Of a DNA stretch of 37,916 nt, positions 24,773-32,401 are shown piece after piece. Where the stretch lies: NCBI GenBank assembly GCA_012034075.1, contig JAAURD010000022.1, positions 1 to 37,916 on the forward strand, in the 5' to 3' direction. Every line of letters starts with the position of its first letter. The first letter of the stretch is position 1. Source of the stretch: Chloroflexaceae bacterium. GTDB taxonomy: Bacteria; Chloroflexota; Chloroflexia; Chloroflexales; Chloroflexaceae. The notes beneath the pieces are model-generated. The model was not told where the DNA came from. It made no database searches and saw only the letters and a program-made list of their open reading frames with translations. Position numbers and translations under genes: made by a program.

Positions 24773-25954
24773 CTACGCAGCAAAGCGAGCCAGGCGCAAC
24801 TGCTCAAGCCGCAGCACCTCTGGCAGAAGCGCCCGATAGATCCGGCAATTGGGCGAACATGCATCATAGCGCCCACTCGCCTCAAATGCTGCCAATGGGC
24901 AGCCACCGGCGCACCAGTAGCGCCACTCACACGCGGCACATTCCTCTTTTGTATCTACATCGGGATTTTTAAATGCAGCTGTCGTTGCACGTATCACCGC
25001 AATCGGGTCATTTGTTGCTATAGAAGCCAGCGGCTGCGTGACGAGCATTGGGCAGGCGGCAATATTGCCATGTGGATCAAATACAACATAATCGTGCCCA
25101 GCCACACAGGGATAATGGTGTTCCCCGGCCAAATGCGCATGATCAATTAGCGATCCGACCAGGCTCCTTTGGGGTAATCTGTTCTCAATGACACGATACG
25201 CCGCCCGCATGCCTGCAATAATCTGTGCTTCTTCCTGGTGGCTATCACGTTCTTGCTCGCTAGCATGCTTTGTCGATTGACCATATTTACGCGCAATATT
25301 CAGACTAAACGGCAGATCACGATCAAGGATCCAGGTAACCAGATCTGGTAATGCTGCTGCATTTTTATCCGTTACCGTCACCGATATATCCGGAGTTATG
25401 CCACATGCTATCGCTGTATCAACCCCTTGCAGCACATCATCGCACGAACCTCGCCCACTCACATACAACCGCTGCTGATCATGGGCCGCACCAACACCAT
25501 CGAGCGAAATCATCAGCCGCAACCCCAGTTGCTGCATGGTCTGCGCCATGGCTTGCGTCAGCAGCGTGCCATTGCTCAACACCACGCCATCCAGCGCGAT
25601 ACCGTGGGTAGCCGCCGCGTCATGGGCATAGCGGTGCAAATCCACTACCAGTGGAAAGCGCAGTAATGTCTCACCACCGCTATATTTGAGCTTGACCCGT
25701 TGATACCTATGGATTTGCGCCGAACGAAACAGGGCATCAATCACTTGATACCCTGTTTCACGAGACATATCGAATGGCGCATGCGGGAGATAGCAGTACG
25801 CGCAACGCAAATTACAACGATCTGTGAGATGCAACCATGCCACCAGCGCCGCTGGTCCAAACATCGGCGCACAATCACACCGACTATTGCGTATATCCGT
25901 TGTCCGCTCCGTCGATTCCGTGCGATCCTGCGATACCCGCATCTCTTTTGTCAT
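24773..25954 (-). CDS. Radical SAM/SPASM-domain enzyme
   Basis: This 393-residue enzyme uses S-adenosylmethionine and iron-sulfur clusters, probably to modify a peptide or protein. The radical SAM motif is Cys47, Cys51 and Cys54 in CNLRCAYCY, with the GGE motif in YSGGETLLRF. The C-terminal SPASM region holds Cys283, Cys301, Cys339, Cys342, Cys348, Cys352, Cys366 and Cys370 (CAACEWRYWCAGGC), enough for two auxiliary clusters, as in peptide maturases and anaerobic sulfatase-maturating enzymes. The ATG at 25954 overlaps the stop of the upstream STAND gene (ATGA), showing coupling. No sulfatase or obvious precursor peptide lies in the operon. The substrate may be a component of the operon or a small protein elsewhere. 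Confidence 0.9.
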   Translation of the reverse strand: MTKEMRVSQDRTESTERTTDIRNSRCDCAPMFGPAALVAWLHLTDRCNLRCAYCYLPHAPFDMSRETGYQVIDALFRSAQIHRYQRVKLKYSGGETLLRFPLVVDLHRYAHDAAATHGIALDGVVLSNGTLLTQAMAQTMQQLGLRLMISLDGVGAAHDQQRLYVSGRGSCDDVLQGVDTAIACGITPDISVTVTDKNAAALPDLVTWILDRDLPFSLNIARKYGQSTKHASEQERDSHQEEAQIIAGMRAAYRVIENRLPQRSLVGSLIDHAHLAGEHHYPCVAGHDYVVFDPHGNIAACPMLVTQPLASIATNDPIAVIRATTAAFKNPDVDTKEECAACEWRYWCAGGCPLAAFEASGRYDACSPNCRIYRALLPEVLRLEQLRLARFAA

Positions 25955-27948
25955 ACCTCTTGCCCTTTTTGCTGCCACTCATCAAATATCAACAAAGCCT
26001 CAGGGTGTCTGTCTAATAATTCTGGTTGCTTTTGCCAGAACTCCATCAAATCCTTGCCCAGTTGAGTCATCATCTGCTGAACATCCTGACGTTCCATGAG
26101 CCGACTCTCAATAATACCAAGTTGAAGAGTGACCGTGAAAGGAGGATCAAGATACTTAGCAATCAGAGGTAACCCCTTTTGATACAGCTCCAATGCTTTA
26201 TCATACTGCCCAGCTCCCAACGCTAGGTCGCCAATCGCACGTAATGCACCACCTTTGAGCGACACAATAAGCGAATCAGCAAAGCGTTCCCGGTATTGTT
26301 CATCAAACTGCTGCCATGTAGCAAATTGACGCTGTTCCCAGGCAAGATCGGCCAGCGCAAAAAAGCTCTGAAACTCATATTCTGTCTCATACATCTGCCG
26401 GCTTAACTCCAGTGCCTCATTGAATTTCTGGTAGGCTTGCTCGATCTTACCCTGTTTACGGAGGACTGTTCCTTCGCCATGTCTTATACGTGGACGTAAA
26501 ATATTAGGTCCATTATCCCATGCATAGGCCAGATCTGCCTGAGCCTCTGCATACAGTTGTTGATCACAGAAAATAAGGGCGCGTTTACAGCGTACCCGTG
26601 CACTCCAATCTGAAAGTATTGCCTGATCTGCAATAGTCAAGGCACGCTCATACAGTTTCATCGCTCGATCTGGTTCATCGGACCACCAGTAGATTTCGCC
26701 CAGTGAACTGCATGTTGAGACAATACCCCCGCTCTTCTTGAGGCTTTCCCAGGACTTCAAGGCTTGCTGGCAGTGTTCAATAGCTAAGTTTCGTTCTCCC
26801 TTGAGTCCTTCGACATAGCCAATCTGATTCAATGCCTGTGCCATATCCGATCGGTTCCGCTGTTCTAAACTGAGCGCATATGCCTGTTTATAATCCTGTA
26901 GGGCATCGTCATAGCTCCCACGAGTACGGTAGGCCCAGCCTCGTATGTTATGCACTTCTGCGAGCTTATCTTGCAGCTGATGCTCTTCACCAATGGTAAT
27001 CGCTTCGGTCAACCGCTCAACACCAGCATTGGGATCGCCCAGGTTTACTTCAGCAACCCCATATTCAATTTGCAATGCCATTTGCTGCCGGGGTGTCAGT
27101 TCGGCTGCATGCTGCTCAAGAAATGCGCTGACCCGATCTTTCACTTGCCGATGTTGCCCTCGGTCATACCGTTGTTGCACCAGCCGCAGAGTATAGTCAT
27201 AGCGTTGAGAAAGATCAAAGTGCTTTTCATACTCGCCCACCTTGCCCAGCACCGACTCACGAAAATCAACACTGGATGCTTCATCAAAGAGACGACGAAA
27301 GCGGTCAATACCCTTCTGCAGATTGGCTTCCAGGATGAGTTCAAGTTGCCGTACTCGATCCACCCAGAGCGTGCGTTCCAGACCATCCTGCTCCAAAAAC
27401 GCCTCAACATCGCGATCAGCCGATTTGTGCTTTTTCGCTGCTTTGAGTGCAGCAATCTTGGTTTCGGTGTCTTGCATCACGCGCTCAAGATAGCCTGCGC
27501 CGATTTGGCAGATAGCACGCCAGCGGTCTTTATCCGGATCGACCAGCGGCCAGGCATGCTTCTTAATCATCCGTCGCATCTCATCGTGCAAGCGTATCCG
27601 TCCATCGGGTAGCACTTTAATAAAGATAAACGTCTTGGCCCGTTCAAAGAGGTCTTCGGCCTTTTGCTGATCATCGGATTGCAGCACAATGTCCTGTATC
27701 ATCTGGCTATCCATTGGTTCAACCAGTGCCAGTGCAAGGAATAACCAGTCGATATCGCGGCGTGTTTCGGTAATGGCTGCAACTAATTTAGCCTCAAATT
27801 CGTCCTGTCTTTGTGCTTGTTGTTCAGCTGAAAGGGCTTTGAGGTCATCCAATGATTCATCAATCAGCCAGGGTAGGGGTATATCTTCAGCTAACCACTG
27901 GGTTGCCAGATCAAGCAAAATCGGCTTGCCCTGGGCCAGAAAGAGGAT
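25951..27948 (-). CDS. STAND NTPase-TPR protein, C-terminal part (after frameshift)
   Basis: This continues the protein begun at 28745. It opens with LFLAQGKPILLDLATQWLAED, completing the NTPase helical region. A winged-helix-like segment (LFERAKTFIFIKVLPDGRIRLHDEM) comes next, followed by at least eight tetratricopeptide repeats through residue 600 (EVHNIRGWAYRTRGSYDDAL, ALNQIGYVEGLKGERNLAIE, KLYERALTIADQAI, DLALGAGQYDKALELYQKGL). This is the usual sensor arm of STAND proteins. If translated alone its first ATG would be 27918. The joint lies at plus-strand TTTTT (27948-27952). One more base restores a continuous frame reading ELVEKILFLAQGK. Confidence 0.88.
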   Translation of the reverse strand: MLFLAQGKPILLDLATQWLAEDIPLPWLIDESLDDLKALSAEQQAQRQDEFEAKLVAAITETRRDIDWLFLALALVEPMDSQMIQDIVLQSDDQQKAEDLFERAKTFIFIKVLPDGRIRLHDEMRRMIKKHAWPLVDPDKDRWRAICQIGAGYLERVMQDTETKIAALKAAKKHKSADRDVEAFLEQDGLERTLWVDRVRQLELILEANLQKGIDRFRRLFDEASSVDFRESVLGKVGEYEKHFDLSQRYDYTLRLVQQRYDRGQHRQVKDRVSAFLEQHAAELTPRQQMALQIEYGVAEVNLGDPNAGVERLTEAITIGEEHQLQDKLAEVHNIRGWAYRTRGSYDDALQDYKQAYALSLEQRNRSDMAQALNQIGYVEGLKGERNLAIEHCQQALKSWESLKKSGGIVSTCSSLGEIYWWSDEPDRAMKLYERALTIADQAILSDWSARVRCKRALIFCDQQLYAEAQADLAYAWDNGPNILRPRIRHGEGTVLRKQGKIEQAYQKFNEALELSRQMYETEYEFQSFFALADLAWEQRQFATWQQFDEQYRERFADSLIVSLKGGALRAIGDLALGAGQYDKALELYQKGLPLIAKYLDPPFTVTLQLGIIESRLMERQDVQQMMTQLGKDLMEFWQKQPELLDRHPEALLIFDEWQQKGQEV

Positions 27949-28745
27949 TTTTCCACCAGTTCTGGATCAAACTGTGTGTGCAGCAGCTCTTTCTGCCGTT
28001 CAACATAGGCTACGCTGTCAGTGGATTGGAGTAATTGCAGTTCCAGATACTCTACAGGTTGGTTGACTCGTTGGCGCAATTGCTCGCTCAATTCTCCGGC
28101 ATTGCGACCCGCGACAATAAAGCAGACATGCTGCAACTCCTGAAGCAGGTCGATCAGGCTCTGCCGAGTCTCGGGTTGTTGGATTGCATCAAGCGTATCG
28201 AAGCCAATCAGCAGCGGCTGTTGTTTTGCTACAGCATCAAAACACCCAACAAACGTGGTTTCTATCTGTTCACGTTGACGATTGAGCGCATCTGAACTAT
28301 ATCCACCCTGTTCTTCCATGCGTCGATAGTCCTGGAGCGCCGTGCGATAGGGTTCAAAGGACGCTAGACCAAGCTGGGTGGCAATGCGCCAGCGGATATT
28401 CTGGGGCACACGCAAATAAGCCTCATCAAAATCGAGGAGTTCGAGCAGACGCAGGTTTTTGGTTCCGGTCAAAGCACGTGACCTCCAACGTTGCCACAGC
28501 TCATGCAGCAGACGGGTTTTGCCAATCCCACCGGGACCACCAAGACAAATGGTACGCCAATTATGCCACTCGGCAACCCATCTGTCAATCTGATTAAGTT
28601 CCTCGCTGCGTCCAATAAAAGCACCTGGTTCTGGTGCTGCAGCGGGGACTTCCGGCGTTGTTGGTTGCTCCTGGTTCTGCGCTTCACCGTGTTGGTTCAC
28701 AGCGTGCTGTGCTTGTGGCGCAGCGGGTGCTGGTGTTTCACTCAT
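27891..28745 (-). CDS. STAND NTPase-TPR protein, N-terminal part
   Basis: Together with 25951-27948 this encodes one protein of about 930 residues. A Pro/Gln/Ala-rich leader (residues 1-40) precedes a STAND/NB-ARC-like ATPase: FIGRSEELNQI, Walker A GGPGGIGKTRLL at 69-80, Walker B QQPLLIGFDTLDAI at about 175-188, and VCFIVAGRNAGE as a sensor region. The ATG at 28745 has AAGGAG nine bases upstream and lies 15 bases after the protease gene. The reading frame slips at 27948-27952 and would end 19 codons later in unrelated residues. STAND ATPases with TPR arms act as signal-triggered switches in defence and cell-death pathways. The effector here is not evident within this protein. Confidence 0.88.
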   Translation of the reverse strand: MSETPAPAAPQAQHAVNQHGEAQNQEQPTTPEVPAAAPEPGAFIGRSEELNQIDRWVAEWHNWRTICLGGPGGIGKTRLLHELWQRWRSRALTGTKNLRLLELLDFDEAYLRVPQNIRWRIATQLGLASFEPYRTALQDYRRMEEQGGYSSDALNRQREQIETTFVGCFDAVAKQQPLLIGFDTLDAIQQPETRQSLIDLLQELQHVCFIVAGRNAGELSEQLRQRVNQPVEYLELQLLQSTDSVAYVERQKELLHTQFDPELVEKSSFWPRASRFCLIWQPSG

Positions 28746-28759
28746 TGCTGTTTTCTCCT

Positions 28760-30751
28760 TCATATCTGCTGGATTGCAGCGTCTATCTGCGCCAGCATCT
28801 CTTGGCATGGGTGCTCGTTATACTGCGTATCGCGCAAAAAGAAATTGACATAAAAACAAAACTCCCAGTCCTCCGGTTCAGGCTCTTCGAGGCGGGCTTT
28901 GAGATTTGCCAGGTGATCACGGGCATCTGGCTTGGCCCGCAACATATTGAGTGAACGTTGCAACAGTCCCGTCTCACCAAAAAACGTCTTTCGCAGCGTC
29001 TCTCTGGCCACCTGATCCTGTGTGCTCTGGTAATAGAGCTGTTGCAATCGAGCATACATTGCCTCAATCAGCAGCAGTTCCGGACGCTGGGCCTGCTCAT
29101 GCCTGGCATTATCCCAATAGATTGTCGCGGCCTGTTCACAGATGTGTAAAAAGCGGTCGGGTGCTTCAAAGCGTAACCGCACTGCCAGCAATGTCCGCAC
29201 AATGCCATCCTGGAAAAAGCCATCTTTGTGGATTGCGAGATACGCATGGGTGAGATCGCGCTCCAGATCACCGTTATAGCTCAGTAATTTAGCATCGCAC
29301 ATCTGCTGTTGCAAGCGGTAGTTACAGCGTCGAAAGACACTTAGCACATCAAAGACGGGTTGTAGCTGTTCAGGAAGCGAATCGTGTACTTCATTGGCAA
29401 TTGGCTTGATGACGGTCTGATAGTAATGCTCTTGTTGTGCCAGGGTAAAATGGGTTTCGGCGTTTTCGGTGAAGTTCATCCACAATAGGAGATAAGCCAT
29501 ACAGCGTGGATGTCCACCAGTGAGATGGAGCAGATGAGCCGAACGCAAATCTGCTTCTGGTGGTTTCAGCTCTGTGAGTACTGATCGCAAGGTCTCACAT
29601 ACATAACGAAATATAAAGGGCGTTAATGGTGGCACTGTAAAGGAGAGCGGACTGCTCTGGTCCTTCCGTCCCCAATAAATACCAATATAGCGCCCGGCCA
29701 GCCGTACACGCAGTTCTTTCGCCGGTTTGAGGCCATTCTGAAGCGGCACCAGAAACTCACGCTGAAATGGTTCAATATCATCAGGCGCCAGTCGTTCGGC
29801 ATTATCAATCAGTAGCACCAGGCCATGCATAATATCTGCTTTTGCCTCGATGAATCCCGCAGTCCTTGACGCCAATCGTTCCATACTGTTTTCCTGATCA
29901 CGATCAACCTTAAGACCGGCTTTTTCGGCAATGGTATATGCCAGTGACAGAGCACGACAATTACCTTTGGGAATCGTTATTGAGAGACAGTACCAATCAT
30001 CGCCCTCCTGCTGCTGTACAATCTTATGCAACAACTCAGTTTTGCCATAGCCTGCCGGTGCATCAAAGACCAGATAGGGCGGTGCAAAGCGGTTACATGC
30101 GCGTTCCTGCTCGTCTTCGCGATTGACAAAGGTGATATCACCGAGAAAGGGGCAACCGGCCTGAATCTGCTGAATCGGCAGTGCCAGTGGGATAATCTCA
30201 ACTCCTCTGGTGTGATGACGGTCTGTAATCATCCCGACAATCTGGGCCGAGCCTTCGATCACCACAGGCGCACCGCTCATACCCTGGCGTAACGCTTCCT
30301 CACCAATACCACCGGATAACAGCTGTAGACGTCTTGAACCATTTGCAATCACGGTTGAACCAAGGATATCACCCGTTGCAAAGAGGCCCTGCTGAAATGC
30401 ATCGGCTGACCGAAACCCATAGGTGTAGAACGTATGCTGCTGACCATCCCATGCGACCCGTGGTAACACCAATGCACCTGGCGGCAACGCACGTGGTTCA
30501 ATGCGTAACAGGGCCATATCGAGTTGCTCCGGGTTAGATGGAGTGAAGATACAGCGTGCAGGATAGCTTTCACCCTCAAAAGAGACCGTGATTGGCTTAT
30601 CGGTCAGTCTACCCGTCTGTCCGTCTTTCACCACATGAAAGCAGGTAAGTACCTGGCCATCACGCGCTGTAAAAAAGCCTGTGCCCGCAATCTTTCCATC
30701 AACTTCGATCCGCACCACCGTCTTTGGTAAGCATTCTTCTGGTTGCATCAC
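28760..30751 (-). CDS. Trypsin-like protease fused to a STAND-type NTPase
   Basis: This 663-residue protein has no signal peptide. Residues 10-200 are a trypsin-like serine protease with the full triad: His39 in TCFHVV, Asp78 in LDMALLRI and Ser159 in GMSGAPVV. Residues 205-420 are a P-loop NTPase: Walker A in FDAPAGYGKTELL, Walker B in GLVLLIDNAERL, and RVRLAGRYIGIYWG. A helical region runs to the end. This arrangement matches the trypsin-STAND proteins described in NTP-dependent conflict systems, where protease activation is thought to follow an invasion signal. It follows the TRYPCO1-like gene by 25 bases, in agreement with the known association of that domain with such proteases. Either of two adjacent ATGs could be the start. 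Confidence 0.92.
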   Translation of the reverse strand: MMQPEECLPKTVVRIEVDGKIAGTGFFTARDGQVLTCFHVVKDGQTGRLTDKPITVSFEGESYPARCIFTPSNPEQLDMALLRIEPRALPPGALVLPRVAWDGQQHTFYTYGFRSADAFQQGLFATGDILGSTVIANGSRRLQLLSGGIGEEALRQGMSGAPVVIEGSAQIVGMITDRHHTRGVEIIPLALPIQQIQAGCPFLGDITFVNREDEQERACNRFAPPYLVFDAPAGYGKTELLHKIVQQQEGDDWYCLSITIPKGNCRALSLAYTIAEKAGLKVDRDQENSMERLASRTAGFIEAKADIMHGLVLLIDNAERLAPDDIEPFQREFLVPLQNGLKPAKELRVRLAGRYIGIYWGRKDQSSPLSFTVPPLTPFIFRYVCETLRSVLTELKPPEADLRSAHLLHLTGGHPRCMAYLLLWMNFTENAETHFTLAQQEHYYQTVIKPIANEVHDSLPEQLQPVFDVLSVFRRCNYRLQQQMCDAKLLSYNGDLERDLTHAYLAIHKDGFFQDGIVRTLLAVRLRFEAPDRFLHICEQAATIYWDNARHEQAQRPELLLIEAMYARLQQLYYQSTQDQVARETLRKTFFGETGLLQRSLNMLRAKPDARDHLANLKARLEEPEPEDWEFCFYVNFFLRDTQYNEHPCQEMLAQIDAAIQQI

Positions 30752-30776
30752 TTCCTGTCCTCTTCTAACTGGTGGT

Positions 30777-31177
30777 CTACGATGTTTCTTTATTCCACGT
30801 CAACGTTATCTGCAAACTTGCTTCGCTCCCACCGTTTACAATCCCCCAGCCAAATCCTGCATTCAAGCCCAGAGCAAAGGCTACGCTGGCCTGGTCGGCC
30901 TCTGTTTTTGCATGGTCTGGCGACATTGAGCAGCAATCATGCAAATCGTAACATCAAGTTTTTCCAAAGCCTCTGGCCCCAGTGCTTGGATGACCGTAGA
31001 CAAGCGCTGGTCCGCATTGTTACCAAGGTCTTCAAACCCTGAAACTGCTGCCTGGTCTGAAGGAATACCCAGAGCTTCCAACTCGGCGGGGTCCACTGGT
31101 TCTTCGGGCATGGTTATGGCAATCGTAATGCCAGAGGTGCCCTCACCGGTGGGAATACGCAAGTACTGGTTTGCCAT
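30777..31177 (-). CDS. TRYPCO1-like (trypsin-co-occurring) small protein, one frameshift
   Basis: The frame from the ATG at 31177 (AAAGGA upstream) gives YLRIPTGEGTSGITIAITMP, then GFEDLGNNADQRLSTVIQAL and EKLDVTICMIAAQCRQTMQK. It then turns to nonsense and stops at 30881. One added base in the T5 run at 30905-30909 carries the minus-strand frame on to a stop at 30777-30779, with TEADQASVAFALGLNAG, then GGSEASLQITLTW. The restored protein of about 133 residues has the TRYPCO1 layout: an N-terminal beta hairpin, a long helix, and the closing FxLGLxAG...EAxxxxTLTW strands. The restored end fills the gap to the protease gene. This family is found next to trypsin-like conflict proteases and may be their regulator or substrate. 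The assignment is from remembered family pattern. Confidence 0.75.
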
Positions 31178-31237
31178 TGTACATCCTTTCTCTATGGGTG
31201 TTACCATCAGCATGGTTCACATATCCGTTATGGATGG

Positions 31238-31257
31238 AGTACGTAGATCTACGTACT
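31238..31257. promoter_or_regulatory. Perfect 20-bp palindrome, likely operator
   Basis: AGTACGTAGATCTACGTACT is its own reverse complement. It ends 61 bases upstream of the TRYPCO1-like start. On the minus strand TTGTGA directly precedes it. Perfect palindromes of this size usually bind a dimeric regulator. No regulator gene is present in the flanking operons. Confidence 0.65.
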
Positions 31258-31437
31258 TCACAAACGTGATGGAAATGCATATTGGTATAAGACTTCGTTG
31301 CAGTGTAGAGTGTTATAGATACTATAGCATAAAATAATTCCCACGTCTAGTCCCTTTTTTCATTGTTTGTATTTAGTAAAGATAGTTTTTTGTATCTTTA
31401 GTGTTGCTCTATCAGTCTCTGATCGCCGTTTTGCGGG

Positions 31438-31463
31438 CAGGGTCGCCGCACACTGCGACCCTA
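31438..31463. repeat. REP-like inverted repeat
   Basis: AGGGTCGC at 31439-31446 pairs with GCGACCCT at 31455-31462 across an eight-base loop. The GTCGC...GCGACCCTAC core is shared with the perfect palindrome at 19827-19872. Confidence 0.55.
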
Positions 31464-31506
31464 CGGCGGTTCTGGTCACCGTTTCCCAACGAAATCTTGA
31501 CCCGCA

Positions 31507-31515
31507 TGGTATACT
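31507..31515 (+). promoter_or_regulatory. Extended -10 promoter element TGGTATACT
   Basis: This is identical to the elements at 1448-1456, 4308-4316 (both minus) and 4718-4726 (plus). It lies 94 bases before the GTG at 31610 and probably drives the plus-strand gene set. Confidence 0.5.
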
Positions 31516-31609
31516 ACTCAGTATGAGCATACACACCCGTTTTTTTTTCAGTGCGATTGGGTGTCGGCATCGCAGCATCTGGTCGAACGCACTTTCTGGA
31601 AGGAAGAAC

Positions 31610-32149
31610 GTGAAATATCGTCGAACTGAACCGAGTCACTGCCAACCAGCCCCACCCCCGCTGCTGCACGGCTTGCTCGTGCTGCTGCTCATCGCTGACT
31701 GCGCGGCTGTGGCGGATCAGCCAGCGCCGCCGGAGCCACCCGCAGCGTCTGAGTCGACGGCAGCTACTGGCCTGGCCGATGTTATCTCGGTGGAGGTGAG
31801 CGGCGAGCCGAATGCATACCGCTTTGCCGTGGGCATTGCCAGTGCCGATAGCGGCTGCGAGCAGTATGCCAACTGGTGCCCAGTGCTTGGCAGCGATGGC
31901 CGTTTGCTCTACCGCCGCATATTGCTGCATAGCCATGTGACAGAGCAGCCGTTTGTGCGCTCTGGCGGCCCGGTGCACATTGCTGCCGATACGCTGGTCT
32001 GGGTGCGTGCGCACATGCACCCGCAGGGCCTCGGTGGGCAGGCTTTGCGGGGTTCTGTCGATACCGGGTTTGCGCCGGCGGAGTTGCCCGCTGATTTTGC
32101 TGCCGATGTGCTAGAGCAGCCACCAAAGCCGGATGATTGTGCTTTTTAA
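31610..32149 (+). CDS. Exported or lipid-anchored protein of unknown function
   Basis: This 179-residue protein is not recognised. The GTG at 31610 is chosen because GGAAGGAAG lies just upstream and it places a hydrophobic segment (LLHGLLVLLLIADCAAVA) near the N terminus. IADC resembles a lipobox but has Asp before the Cys, so lipid attachment is doubtful. A Pro/Ala/Ser-rich linker follows. The mature part (ISVEVSGEPNAYRFAVGIAS, GCEQYANWCPVLGSDGRLLY, VHIAADTLVWVRAHMHPQGLGG) looks like a small beta domain with two Cys pairs possible. An ATG at 31523 would add 29 basic residues. It opens a plus-strand set with the next three genes. Confidence 0.7.
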   Translation: MKYRRTEPSHCQPAPPPLLHGLLVLLLIADCAAVADQPAPPEPPAASESTAATGLADVISVEVSGEPNAYRFAVGIASADSGCEQYANWCPVLGSDGRLLYRRILLHSHVTEQPFVRSGGPVHIAADTLVWVRAHMHPQGLGGQALRGSVDTGFAPAELPADFAADVLEQPPKPDDCAF

Positions 32150-32167
32150 GCGAAAGAGAGAGGAACG

Positions 32168-32398
32168 ATGAAACCAGAACCACCCGTTATCCGCCTGGTG
32201 CCGCACCTGCCCGATTTGATGCAGCCGGCCGATTATGCCAACGATAGCAGCAACAATGGCGAGCGCATTGTCAAATTCCGCATTCGGATGACCGCGGATG
32301 GCCTGGCAATCCTCGCCGATAGCCAGCACCCGGTGGCGTTGGAAGAGCTGCTGGCGAGCCTGGGTGTGGATTCGATTGAGCAGATGCTTTGTGGCTAA
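32168..32398 (+). CDS. 76-residue protein of unknown function ending in Cys-Gly
   Basis: The ATG follows AGAGAGAGG. The chain has a Pro-rich N-terminal half (PPVIRLVPHLPDLMQP), a predicted strand pair (RIVKFRIRMTADGLAILADS), a helix (PVALEELLASLGVDSIEQML) and the C terminus LCG. It is not recognised. It lies 18 bases after the exported-protein gene and 3 bases before the next one, so it is within an operon. Possible roles include a small regulatory subunit, a ubiquitin-like adaptor or a peptide substrate. None of these is supported beyond size and position. Confidence 0.7.
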   Translation: MKPEPPVIRLVPHLPDLMQPADYANDSSNNGERIVKFRIRMTADGLAILADSQHPVALEELLASLGVDSIEQMLCG

Positions 32399-32401
32399 CC
32401 C

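Larger units (their letters stand above)
31178..31609. other. 432-bp divergent promoter region between two conflict modules
   Basis: This gap is AT-richer than both flanks. It contains a perfect 20-bp palindrome (31238-31257), a smaller palindrome TATAG-ATA-CTATA at 31314-31326, a REP-like inverted repeat (31438-31463) and an extended -10 element (31507-31515). No gene is supported, although an open frame extends upstream of the GTG at 31610. Confidence 0.6.

Noticed and set aside
31367-31609. Upstream extension of the exported-protein gene to 31367 or 31523
   Set aside because: The extension crosses a REP-like palindrome, a T-run and a promoter element, and would bury the signal sequence. 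GTG at 31610 has the best ribosome binding site.
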